In this document: positions 33,782-42,088 of the stretch, piece by piece
How the letters are laid out: each line of letters opens with the position of its first letter
Numbering within the stretch: the first letter of the stretch is position 1
Source of the DNA: Mesorhizobium sp. B2-3-4
GTDB taxonomy: Bacteria > Pseudomonadota > Alphaproteobacteria > Rhizobiales > Rhizobiaceae
NCBI RefSeq assembly: GCF_006442315.1
Contig: NZ_VFVY01000019.1
Coordinates: 98,111 to 162,110, forward strand
Reading direction: 5' to 3'
Length of the DNA: 64,000 nucleotides
Notes under the pieces: model-generated
What the model was told of the DNA's origin: nothing
What the model saw: only the letters and a program-made list of their open reading frames with translations
Database searches by the model: none
Made by a program: the position numbers and the translations under genes

Positions 33782-34579
33782 TCAAGCGTTGGCTGCCGCC
33801 ACCGCCCGCTTGGCCATGACCGCCACCAGATTGGCGCGGTAGTCGGCGGAAGCGTGAATGTCGCTCATCAGGTTCTTGGCCGGCACTTTCACGCCGTTGA
33901 GCGAAGCCGCATCGAAGTTCCTTGCAAGCGCCGCCTCGATCTCCTTCGATCGGAAGACACCGTCATCGCCGGCGCCGGTAACGGCAACGCTGACGCCATC
34001 CTTACCCTTGGCCACGAACACGCCGACAATCGCGTAGCGAGAGGCCGGGTTGCGGAATTTTTCGTACGCTGCCTTCGCCGGTGCGGTGAATGAGACCGCC
34101 GTGACGATCTCGCCATCTTTCAAGGCGGTTTCGAACAAGCCCTTGAAGAACTTGTCGGCCGGTATCTCGCGCTTGTTGGTGACGATGGTGGCGCCCAGCG
34201 CCAGCATCGCTGCCGGATAATCGGCCGCCGGATCATTGTTGGCGATCGAACCGCCGATCGTGCCCTTGTGGCGTACCGCCGGATCGCCAATCAGCGACGC
34301 CAGATGGGCAAGCGCGGGGCAGGCCTTGTGCAGCTTCTCGTCATTGGCGACATCGAAATGAGTGGTGGCAGCGCCGATGGTGACCGTCTTGCCTGACACC
34401 TTGACGCCCTGCAGATCCTTGATGCGCGACAGGTCGACCAGGTCGGAAGGAGCCGCAAGCCGCGTCTTCATTGCCGGGATCAGCGTCATGCCACCCGACA
34501 GCAGCTTGGCGTCGCCGCTCTTCACCAGCTTGGCGGCGTCGGTGACAGAAGCGGCGCGGTGGTAGTTGACTGCGTACAT
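33782..34579 (-). CDS. coxM: CoxM-type FAD subunit of molybdenum hydroxylase
   Basis: Medium, FAD-binding subunit that passes electrons from the Fe-S subunit to the quinone pool. 265 residues from ATG 34579 with GGGAGGAACCC upstream. FAD-binding motifs: KLLSGGMTLIPAMKTR near residues 25-40 and TIGGSIANNDPAADYPAA near 110-127. It is the last gene of an S-L-M operon, the gene order of form II (BMS) enzymes. A repeat-rich hairpin spacer separates it from the L gene. Physiological substrate (CO or another molecule) is not proven. Confidence 0.9.
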   Translation of the reverse strand: MYAVNYHRAASVTDAAKLVKSGDAKLLSGGMTLIPAMKTRLAAPSDLVDLSRIKDLQGVKVSGKTVTIGAATTHFDVANDEKLHKACPALAHLASLIGDPAVRHKGTIGGSIANNDPAADYPAAMLALGATIVTNKREIPADKFFKGLFETALKDGEIVTAVSFTAPAKAAYEKFRNPASRYAIVGVFVAKGKDGVSVAVTGAGDDGVFRSKEIEAALARNFDAASLNGVKVPAKNLMSDIHASADYRANLVAVMAKRAVAAANA

Positions 34580-34603
34580 GGGTTCCTCCCGTGAAGTGGC
34601 TAG

Positions 34604-34701
34604 GCAGTAGTGATTAGGGAGTAGTGAGTAGTGAGTAGTGAGTAGGGATGCTTCCATCTCCGGCAGTGCCCATCCCCTACTTACCACTCCCTACTCACTC
34701 A
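34604..34701 (-). repeat. GTAGTGA tandem repeats forming a long hairpin between L and M genes
   Basis: Tandem GTAGTGA/GAGTAG units at 34606-34650 face complementary CTACT/ACTCAC units at 34670-34701, the latter running into the stop codon of the L gene. A long imperfect stem would form in the mRNA. A similar array lies between the S and L genes (37059-37155), and I saw it nowhere else in the window. Confidence 0.7.
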
Positions 34702-37044
34702 TTTCTTCCCCCGTATCGCTGCCCACACCGTCGCCGGTGAGGCTGGCATCGCGATATCGGCGATGCCGATGGCATCGGTGATGGCATTGATCACGGCCGG
34801 AGGCGAGCCGATGGCGCCCGCCTCGCCGCAGCCCTTGATGCCGAGCGGATTGCTCGGACATGGCGTGTTGGAAGTGGAGACCTTGAACGACGGCAGGTCG
34901 CCCGCGCGCGGCATGGTGTAGTCCATGTAGCTGGCGGTCAGAAGCTGGCCGCTGGCGTCGTAATGGGCGCCTTCCAGAAGGGCCTGGCCCACCCCTTGCG
35001 CGATGCCGCCATGCACCTGGCCCTCGACGATCATCGGATTGATGATGTTGCCGAAATCGTCGGCCGCCACGAACTGCACGATTTCGGTCGTCCCAGTCTC
35101 CGGATCGATCTCGACCTCGCAGATATAGCAGCCCGCCGGGAAGGTGAAGTTCGCCGGATCGTAGAACGCCGTTTCCTTCAGCCCCGGCTCCATACCCGCC
35201 GGCAGATTGTGCGCGGTATAGGCGGCAAGCGCCACCTGGAACCACGGCAGGCTCTTGTCGGTGCCGGCTACCTTGACTTCACCATTCTCGATGACGATGT
35301 CGTTTTCGTCCGCCTCGAGCTGGTGGGCGGCAATCTTCTTGGCCTTTGCCTCGACCTTGTCGAGCGCCTTGGATACGGCAGACATGCCGACGGCGCCCGA
35401 GCGCGAACCGTAGGTGCCCATGCCCATCTGCACCTTGTCGGTATCGCCATGGACGATGGAGACCGAGTCTAGCGGCACGCCGAAGCGCTGGGTGACCAAT
35501 TGCGCGAAGGTCGTCTCGTGCCCCTGGCCATGGCTGTGCGAGCCGGTCAGCACCTCGATCGTGCCGACGGCATTGACCCTCACCTCTGCCGATTCCCACA
35601 GACCGACGCCGGCGCCGAGCGAGCCGACCGCTGCCGACGGCGCGATGCCGCAGGCTTCGATGTAGCAGCTCATGCCGATGCCGCGCAGCTTGCCTTGCTT
35701 CGCCGCCGCGGCCTTGCGTTTGGCAAAGCCATCATAGTCGGCACTCTTCATCGCGGCGTCGAGCGAAGCACCATAGTCACCGGCGTCATAGTTCATGATC
35801 ACCGGTGTCTGGTGCGGAAAGCTCGTAATGAAGTTCTTGCGCCGTAGTTCGGCCGGGGAGACGCCGAGTTCGCGCGCGGCGGCTTCCATTGTGCGTTCCA
35901 GAAGATAGGTGGCTTCCGGCCGCCCTGCCCCGCGATAGGCATCGACGGGCGCCGTGTTGGTGTAGACGGTGCGCACATTGGCGTGGATGGCGGGAATGTC
36001 GTACTGCCCCGACAACAGCGTCGCGTAGAGGTAGGTCGGCACGCAGGACGAGAACAGCGACATGTAGGCGCCGAGATTGGCGATCGTGTCGACCTTGAAA
36101 CCGGTGATCCGGTTGTTCTTGTCGAAGGCCATCTCGACCGTGGAGACATGGTCGCGGCCATGCGCGTCGGTAAGGAAGCTTTCGGTGCGGTCGGCGACCC
36201 ATTTGACCGGAACGCCGGTCTTCTTGGAGGCCCACAGGCAGACGATCTCTTCGGGATAGATGTAGATCTTCGAACCGAAGCCGCCGCCGACGTCCGGCGC
36301 GATCACGCGCAGCTTGTTTTCGGGGGCGACATTGTAGAAGGCGCTCATCACCAGCCGCGCGACATGCGGGTTCTGCGATGTCGTCCAGCAGGTATAGTGA
36401 TCCTCGGCCCTGTCGTAATGGCCAAGGGCTGCGCGCGGCTCCATGGCGTTGGGAACCAGCCGGTTGTTGACGATCTTCATGCGGGTGACATGGGCTGCCG
36501 CCTTGATCGCCGCGTCGGTCGCCTTGCCGTCGCCGATCTCCCAGTCGAAGATCAGATTATCCTCGGCCTCGGCATGGATCTGCGGCGCGCCTTTTTGAAG
36601 CGCCCTGGTCGCGTCGACCACCGCCTTCAATTCCTTGTAGGTGATCTCGACGGCTTCGGCCGCATCGCGCGCCTGACCCTTGGTTTCGGCGACAACGATG
36701 ACGATCGCATCGCCGACATAGCGGACCTTGTCGACGGCCAGCGGCGACCATGCGCCCATCTTCATGGGTGAGCCATCCTTGGAATGGATCATCCAGCCGC
36801 AGATCAGGTTGCCGATGCCGTCGGCCTTGAGTTCCTTGCCGGTCAGCACACCGATGACACCCGGCATGGCTCGCGCCTTTTTCACGTCGATCTTCTTGAT
36901 CTGCGCATGCGCGTGAGGGCTGCGCACGAAGACCGCATGCTTCATGCCCGGCACCACCATGTCGTCGACATAGCGGCCGGCGCCGGTGATGAACCTCTTG
37001 TCTTCCTTGCGCGCAACCCGAGCGCCAACACCTTCGATACCCAT
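34699..37044 (-). CDS. coxL: CoxL-type molybdopterin subunit (form II CODH-like)
   Basis: Catalytic large subunit of the xanthine oxidase family, 781 residues. It binds molybdopterin cytosine dinucleotide: QVHGGIAQGVGQALL near 690 and GCGEAG with the active-site Glu near 740. The active-site loop reads AYRGAGR near 368-374, the form II signature, instead of AYXCSFR found in true high-affinity (form I) CO dehydrogenase. So CO oxidation is possible but unproven; other aldehyde or heterocycle substrates are alternatives. Start ATG 37044. Maturation genes (coxD, coxG etc.) are not in the window. Confidence 0.92.
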   Translation of the reverse strand: MGIEGVGARVARKEDKRFITGAGRYVDDMVVPGMKHAVFVRSPHAHAQIKKIDVKKARAMPGVIGVLTGKELKADGIGNLICGWMIHSKDGSPMKMGAWSPLAVDKVRYVGDAIVIVVAETKGQARDAAEAVEITYKELKAVVDATRALQKGAPQIHAEAEDNLIFDWEIGDGKATDAAIKAAAHVTRMKIVNNRLVPNAMEPRAALGHYDRAEDHYTCWTTSQNPHVARLVMSAFYNVAPENKLRVIAPDVGGGFGSKIYIYPEEIVCLWASKKTGVPVKWVADRTESFLTDAHGRDHVSTVEMAFDKNNRITGFKVDTIANLGAYMSLFSSCVPTYLYATLLSGQYDIPAIHANVRTVYTNTAPVDAYRGAGRPEATYLLERTMEAAARELGVSPAELRRKNFITSFPHQTPVIMNYDAGDYGASLDAAMKSADYDGFAKRKAAAAKQGKLRGIGMSCYIEACGIAPSAAVGSLGAGVGLWESAEVRVNAVGTIEVLTGSHSHGQGHETTFAQLVTQRFGVPLDSVSIVHGDTDKVQMGMGTYGSRSGAVGMSAVSKALDKVEAKAKKIAAHQLEADENDIVIENGEVKVAGTDKSLPWFQVALAAYTAHNLPAGMEPGLKETAFYDPANFTFPAGCYICEVEIDPETGTTEIVQFVAADDFGNIINPMIVEGQVHGGIAQGVGQALLEGAHYDASGQLLTASYMDYTMPRAGDLPSFKVSTSNTPCPSNPLGIKGCGEAGAIGSPPAVINAITDAIGIADIAMPASPATVWAAIRGKK

Positions 37045-37058
37045 GGAAATCTCCCGAG

Positions 37059-37155
37059 ATAGTGAGTAGGAAGTAGTGAGTAGGAAGTAGTTGGTAGTGA
37101 ATATCGCCGTCGATTCGGACCGACTACTGACTACCGACTACTCACTCGTCACTCA
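37059..37155 (-). repeat. TAGTGAG tandem repeats forming a hairpin between S and L genes
   Basis: GAGTAG/TAGTGA units at 37059-37098 and complementary ACTACT/CTCAC units at 37119-37155 flank about 20 unique bases. The distal arm overlaps the stop codon of the S gene. Same unit and same placement as at 34604-34701. Confidence 0.7.
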
Positions 37156-37656
37156 CGCAGCTTGCTTCGCCTTGCCCTTCGCGGCGCCCTTCGCCATCGT
37201 CTTCGAGGCGGCGAGGATGGCCTTCACGATGTTGTGGTAGCCGGTGCAGCGGCAGATATTGCCTTCGAGCTCGGCCCGCACCGTCGCCTCATCGAGGCCT
37301 TCGGGATGGCGGTTGATCATGTCGGTTGCCGTCATGATCATGCCCGGCGTGCAGAAGCCGCATTGCAGGCCGTGATGTTCCTTGAACGCCGCCTGCACGG
37401 GATGCAGGTCGGTGCCGTCGGCGAGACCTTCGATGGTGACCACGGTCGATCCGGACGCCTGAACCGCGAGCATCGTGCAGGACTTGACCGCCTTGCCGTC
37501 GACATGGACCACGCAAGCGCCGCATTGCGAGGTGTCGCAACCGACATGCGTTCCGGTCAGCCCGAGATTTTCACGCAGGAAATGAACCAGAAGCGTTCGG
37601 TCCTCGGCGGCGGCGCCGATGCGCTTGCCGTTCACCATCAACGAGACGTCCGACAT
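37153..37656 (-). CDS. coxS: CoxS-type [2Fe-2S] subunit
   Basis: Small Fe-S subunit of the molybdenum hydroxylase, 167 residues from ATG 37656 with GGGAGG upstream. Both clusters are complete: plant-ferredoxin type Cys40, 45, 48 and 60 (HVGCDTSQCGACVV), and the C-terminal cluster Cys99, 102, 135 and 137 (LQCGFCTPG, GNICRCTGYHNIV). A basic Lys/Ala tail follows. First gene of the S-L-M operon, divergent from the FIST gene. Confidence 0.94.
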   Translation of the reverse strand: MSDVSLMVNGKRIGAAAEDRTLLVHFLRENLGLTGTHVGCDTSQCGACVVHVDGKAVKSCTMLAVQASGSTVVTIEGLADGTDLHPVQAAFKEHHGLQCGFCTPGMIMTATDMINRHPEGLDEATVRAELEGNICRCTGYHNIVKAILAASKTMAKGAAKGKAKQAA

Positions 37657-37967
37657 GAATCCTCCCTGGGTATCAACCTTGGTCATCACGCTGCCGACGA
37701 GCCGTTTGCACTTCGGCCATGCGTTATTCGTACACCGCACAACGCACAAAAAACAGCAGGACCAAAAAGCCGGATCATTGTACTTTCGATCATGGCCAGG
37801 GCCCCAAAGCACGTTCCCGTGGCCCCATTGCCAAAACGGCTTCAGGCGGCAACAATGTCTTCGACGCCCGCGCGCAAGAAGCACTTGAAAAGCCGCGCAT
37901 AAGAAGGCGTTGGAGGAAATGCGGGAGAACGCCGCTGACAAGTTCACGGACGCGCTACGCATGCGGC
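37657..37967. promoter_or_regulatory. Divergent control region of cox operon and FIST gene
   Basis: About 310 bases with no convincing gene. It includes an isolated SD-like GGAGG plus ATG at 37919 that opens a short frame ending at about 37,999, one frame off from the FIST gene. Promoters not identified. Confidence 0.4.
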
Positions 37968-39104
37968 TTGTCGGCGCTGACGACGGACGAGCCCGACCCT
38001 GATGTCTTCGCGCGCGCGGTAGCCGCCGAGGCCGCCGCCATCGATGCCGGTTTCGCCCTTCTGTTCTTTTCCCAAAGCCTCGTCGAGGCAGGCGCCCTCT
38101 CGCGGGCCTTGTCGACGCACGCGCCCACGCTGCACCATGCCGGCTGCTCGACCGCCGGCGAAATCACGCCGGCCGGCCTCGAGGAAGGTCATGTGCTGGC
38201 GATGCTGCTTCCGTCGAGATCCTTCACCGCGGTCAGCGCCATGGTCGACAACCTCTCCTCGTCGGGTATGGACAGGATAACCGGCGAAGTCGAGGCGTTG
38301 CGGCGCAGTTTGCGGGGCCGCGTCGGCGGCGATCTGTCCAAGAACATCTTCGCACTCTGCTTCATCGACGGGCTGTCCTATGCCGAGGAAGCGGTGAGCT
38401 CGGCCATCCACTGGGGTCTCGACGACATACCGCTGCTAGGCGGCTCGGCCGGCGACGACCTGAAATTCGAAACGACGAGCCTGATCTCCAACGGCAAGGT
38501 CTCCTCCGACAGCGCCATCATCGTGCTGGTCGCCACCGAAATACCTTTCCACGTCTTCAAGACCGACAATTTCGTTCCCACCGACGAAAAGCTGGTGGTG
38601 ACCGCCTCCGACCCCGATCATCGCATCGTGCGCGAGTTCAACGCCACCAATGCGGCGGAGGAATATGCCGCTTCGGTGGGCATCGTGCCGCAGACCCTGA
38701 CGCCGCTCAGCTTCGCTTCCCATCCCGTCGTGGTGAAGGTGGGTGGAGAATATTACTGCCGTTCGATCCAGCGGATGCACGCGGATGGCTCGCTGTCCTT
38801 CTTCTGCGCCATCGACGACGGTGTCGTGTTGTCGATCGCCCAGCCCAAGGACATGGTGGAATCGACACGCGCGGCATTGCGCGAAGTCGAGAAAAGGCTT
38901 GGCGGCATCGACATGATCCTCGGCTTCGATTGCGTGCTGCGCCGGCTGGACGCGCGCAACCGGCAGGTCTTCCGGGATATTTCCGAGCTCTACAGGGTCA
39001 ACAATGTCGTCGGCTTCGGTACCTATGGCGAACAATACCGCTCGATGCACCTGAACCAGACCTTCACCGGCATCGCTTTCGGCGACCGGCAAGCGGCTGA
39101 ATAG
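37968..39104 (+). CDS. FIST-domain sensor (NosP-like)
   Basis: Roughly 380 residues with FIST_N (LFFSQSLVEAGAL, HHAGCSTAGEI, LLGGSAGDDLKF) and FIST_C (MILGFDCVLRRLDARNRQVF, VVGFGTYGEQYRSMHLNQT). FIST proteins next to a histidine kinase include NosP, a heme-based nitric oxide sensor in Pseudomonas; ligand here is unknown. The start is unclear: the frame is open far upstream, the last usable codon before the conserved region is TTG at 37968, and a CTG at 37935 is possible; the only good ATG with a ribosome binding site (37919) is in another frame. Followed 13 bases later by the kinase gene. Confidence 0.8.
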   Translation: MSALTTDEPDPDVFARAVAAEAAAIDAGFALLFFSQSLVEAGALSRALSTHAPTLHHAGCSTAGEITPAGLEEGHVLAMLLPSRSFTAVSAMVDNLSSSGMDRITGEVEALRRSLRGRVGGDLSKNIFALCFIDGLSYAEEAVSSAIHWGLDDIPLLGGSAGDDLKFETTSLISNGKVSSDSAIIVLVATEIPFHVFKTDNFVPTDEKLVVTASDPDHRIVREFNATNAAEEYAASVGIVPQTLTPLSFASHPVVVKVGGEYYCRSIQRMHADGSLSFFCAIDDGVVLSIAQPKDMVESTRAALREVEKRLGGIDMILGFDCVLRRLDARNRQVFRDISELYRVNNVVGFGTYGEQYRSMHLNQTFTGIAFGDRQAAE

Positions 39105-39117
39105 GCGGCAAGACAGC

Positions 39118-40458
39118 ATGCCTCTCAGGGACATCAACGATCTCGACAGGCTGAAGAAGATCAACGCCGCTTTGGTCAGCCGCGTCGAGCGCTCGATGGA
39201 CCAGCAGGGCAATGCCTTTTCGCTGTTCCAGACGGCGATCTCGCTGGAAAACCGGGTGCGCGATCGCACCGAGGAACTGCATTCGACCCTGCGCAGGCTG
39301 GAACAGTCGAACATCGACCTCAGCGCCGCCAAGGAAAACGCCGAGCTGGCGAACCTGTCCAAGACACGCTTCCTCGCCGCCGCCAGCCACGATGTGCTGC
39401 AGCCGCTGAACGCCGCCCACCTCTCCGTCTCGGCGCTCGCCGAAGTGCAGACCAGCGATGAAGGCAGGAAGCTCGTGCGGCAAGTCGAGCGCTCGCTGGA
39501 GACGATGGAAGACCTGCTACGCACCTTGCTCGACATTTCCAAGCTCGATGCCGGCGTCGTCCGGCCCGATGTTAGCGACGTCAGCCTGGAGGCGCTGTTC
39601 TCTTCGCTGCGCTCGGATTTCCAGCCGGTGGCGGAATTGAAGGGCCTGTCGCTGAAATTCCGGCCGGTCAATGCCGTGGTCCGTTCGGACAGGACGCTGC
39701 TGCGCCGCATCCTGCAGAATATTCTGTCCAACGCGCTGGGCTATACACGCTCGGGCGGGGTGCTGGTCGGCACGCGCCATCGCGGCGACACCATCCGCAT
39801 CGATGTTGCCGATACCGGCTGCGGCATTCCCGAGGATCAGCGCGAAGCGGTGTTCGAGGAATTCCATCGCGGCACCTTGCCGGCCAATGCGGAACTCGAT
39901 GGCGGCGGTCTTGGGCTCGGGCTGGCCATCGTGCGCCGCATGGCCGGCGCGCTCGGCCATCCCGTGACATTTTCGTCCAGGGTCGGCCGCGGCACCATCT
40001 TCCATATCGATGTTCCCGTCGGCATCGGCGTGCCCGCCGACGCCATCGCCAGCGCCGCCAGCCTGGAACGACCGCGCGGCTACGGCCTGTTCGGCACCAA
40101 GGTGCTGCTGATCGAGAACGACGCCGAGGTGCTGGAGGCGATGACCTTCCTGCTCGAACGCTGGCAGTGCCTGGTGCGGGCCGCGACCTCGACCGACGAT
40201 GCGCTCGACATGCTCGGCGACACCGACTGGGTGCCCGACATCATCATTGCCGACCAGCATCTCGATGGCGGCGACCTCGGCACCGCCACGATAGCGGAAG
40301 TCCGCGACTATCTCGGCCGCGCCGTGCCGGCGCTGATTGTCACCGCCGACAGTTCCGAAGCCGTCGCCAAGGCGGCGCGAGCGGGCGGCATCGAGCTGAT
40401 GCGCAAACCGCTGAAGCCGGCGCAATTGCGCGCCCTGCTGGCGCATCTGCTGGCTTGA
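39118..40458 (+). CDS. Hybrid sensor histidine kinase with receiver domain
   Basis: 446 residues, no membrane segment, so cytoplasmic. Order: coiled-coil N-terminus (about 35-85), HisKA with phospho-acceptor His91 (ASHDVLQPLNAAH), HATPase_c (N-box LQNILSNALGYT, DTGCGIPE, GGGLGLGLAIV), then a receiver domain (about 320-445) with acidic pocket near 329, Asp in IADQHLDGG near 378 and Lys in MRKPLKP. It resembles the kinase partnered with NosP-type FIST proteins (NahK). The FIST protein 13 bases upstream probably provides its signal input, since it has no sensory domain of its own. Confidence 0.92.
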   Translation: MPLRDINDLDRLKKINAALVSRVERSMDQQGNAFSLFQTAISLENRVRDRTEELHSTLRRLEQSNIDLSAAKENAELANLSKTRFLAAASHDVLQPLNAAHLSVSALAEVQTSDEGRKLVRQVERSLETMEDLLRTLLDISKLDAGVVRPDVSDVSLEALFSSLRSDFQPVAELKGLSLKFRPVNAVVRSDRTLLRRILQNILSNALGYTRSGGVLVGTRHRGDTIRIDVADTGCGIPEDQREAVFEEFHRGTLPANAELDGGGLGLGLAIVRRMAGALGHPVTFSSRVGRGTIFHIDVPVGIGVPADAIASAASLERPRGYGLFGTKVLLIENDAEVLEAMTFLLERWQCLVRAATSTDDALDMLGDTDWVPDIIIADQHLDGGDLGTATIAEVRDYLGRAVPALIVTADSSEAVAKAARAGGIELMRKPLKPAQLRALLAHLLA

Positions 40459-40482
40459 ATCCCTGGCGTGGAAGGCAACGGC

Positions 40483-41166
40483 TCAGAACCCGACCAGATC
40501 CCTGAACAACTCCGCATTGTCCAGCTTCGACACCTCGATAACCGCTTGGGTGCGGCTATAGACGTTGAGCTTGCGCAGTATCTCCGAGACATGCGCCTTC
40601 ACCGTCGTTTCGCCGACCTGCAACTCGTAGGCGATCTGTTTGTTGAGCAGGCCCTGGCGCAGCATCTGCAGGACGCGCAATTGCTGCGGCGTCAGCTTGG
40701 AAAGGCGCTGGAGCATGTCGGCGCGATCGGTGCTGTCAGCGCCCGGCGGGAGGCCTTCATAGGTTTCCGGTACATAGATCGCGCCGTCCATTACCGAGCG
40801 GATGGCGGCGGCGAGATCGCTCTTGCGCGCCGATTTCGGGATGAAACCGGCCGCACCGTAGGACAACGCCTCGGAAATGATCCTCGGCTCCTCATAGCCC
40901 GACACGATCACCACCGGCAGGCGCGGATAGCGGGTCCTGAGCTGCAACAACCCGTCGAAGCCGTGCACGTCGGGCATGCTGAGGTCGAGCAGCGCAAGGT
41001 CGAACGGCTTTGCATCGGCCAGCAGGTCAAGCGCCTCGGCGATCGAGCGCGCCTCGACCGTATCGACCTCCGGATAGGCCATCTGCACCGCGCTATGCAG
41101 CGCCTCGCGAAACAGCGGATGATCGTCGATGATGAGAAACCGGGCGCGATCGGTGGCTGACGTCAT
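40483..41166 (-). CDS. NarL/AgmR-type response regulator
   Basis: 227 residues: receiver domain with DD at 14-15, phospho-acceptor Asp61 (LALLDLSMPD), and Lys in FIPKSARK; then a LuxR-type helix-turn-helix (about 160-220, KLTPQQLRVLQMLRQGLLNK...TVKAHVSEILRKL). Encoded convergent to the hybrid kinase with 24 bases between the stops; a close functional pair is likely. In Pseudomonas the ErbR/AgmR regulator lies near the nosP-nahK genes, which fits. Confidence 0.92.
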   Translation of the reverse strand: MTSATDRARFLIIDDHPLFREALHSAVQMAYPEVDTVEARSIAEALDLLADAKPFDLALLDLSMPDVHGFDGLLQLRTRYPRLPVVIVSGYEEPRIISEALSYGAAGFIPKSARKSDLAAAIRSVMDGAIYVPETYEGLPPGADSTDRADMLQRLSKLTPQQLRVLQMLRQGLLNKQIAYELQVGETTVKAHVSEILRKLNVYSRTQAVIEVSKLDNAELFRDLVGF

Positions 41167-41388
41167 GGGGCTCGTTCCGGTTTACCGGCCATACCATAGT
41201 CTCCCGACCAGGGTCGGATTATTAGCAAATAGTCTATCGCCGGTTGCGGCGTTCATCGCTGCAAAAATGATGGGAGGCTTGAATTCCTTGTACAGCCGCG
41301 GCAAAGCCCGTGCTTTATGAAAAGCGACGCCTTGCCCGGCCCCGGAAATCAGCCGAATGTGCCGCCAGCATCAAACGCAGAGACCGCC

Positions 41389-42084
41389 ATGACCGCCTTC
41401 GTCCTTCCTGTCCCGCCAACGCCTTCTCTCGCCATTGCGGGTTCGAGCGAACGCTTTGCAGTGCGGCGCATTTTCTGCGTCGGCCGCAACTATGCGGCGC
41501 ATGCGCGCGAGTTCGGCAATGACGAGCGTGATCCGCCCTTCTTCTTCACCAAGCCGGCCGATGCCGTGGTCGATTCCGGTGCCGTGATCCCCTACCCGCC
41601 GCTGACCGAAAACCTCCACTTCGAGATCGAGCTGGTTGTCGCGATCGGTACACCGGGCTTTCGTATTTCCCGCGACGAGGCGCTGGACCATGTCTGGGGC
41701 TATGGCGTCGGCATCGACCTCACCCGCCGCGATTTGCAGGACGCCGCCAAGAAAGCGGCCAGGCCCTGGGACTGGTCGAAGGCCTTCGACCGTTCAGCAC
41801 CTTGCGGCCCGCTGATTGCCGCGCAGAAATCCGGGCACCCGGCGAAGGGGCGCATCTGGCTTGCCGTCGACGGCGCGGTGAAACAGGATGCCGACCTCGC
41901 CGAACTGATCTGGTCGCTACCGGACATCATCTCGATCTGTAGCGAGGGCGTGGAATTGCAGGCCGGCGACCTGATCTTCACCGGCACGCCGGCAGGTGTC
42001 GGCGCGGTCAGGCCGGGCGAGACGATGTCGGGCGGTGTCGACGGCATCGGCACGATCGAAGTGACCATCGGCCAACCGAAGTGA
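41389..42084 (+). CDS. Fumarylacetoacetate hydrolase family (fumarylpyruvate hydrolase-like)
   Basis: 231 residues from the ATG at 41389 (MTAFVLPVPP); upstream in-frame ATG 41317 adds residues that look non-coding. FAH-fold motifs: FCVGRNYAAHAREFG, metal ligands in NLHFEIELVVAIG, and DLIFTGTPAGVGAV. Short single-domain members of this length act as fumarylpyruvate or acylpyruvate hydrolases. It is 4 bases before a maleylpyruvate/maleylacetoacetate isomerase gene, which points to the gentisate branch, but no gentisate dioxygenase is in the window. Confidence 0.88.
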   Translation: MTAFVLPVPPTPSLAIAGSSERFAVRRIFCVGRNYAAHAREFGNDERDPPFFFTKPADAVVDSGAVIPYPPLTENLHFEIELVVAIGTPGFRISRDEALDHVWGYGVGIDLTRRDLQDAAKKAARPWDWSKAFDRSAPCGPLIAAQKSGHPAKGRIWLAVDGAVKQDADLAELIWSLPDIISICSEGVELQAGDLIFTGTPAGVGAVRPGETMSGGVDGIGTIEVTIGQPK

Positions 42085-42088
42085 GTTC

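Noticed and set aside
37719..37967. Extending the FIST protein to the first open Met at 37719
   Set aside because: The added residues show no FIST character and run through the cox divergent promoter.
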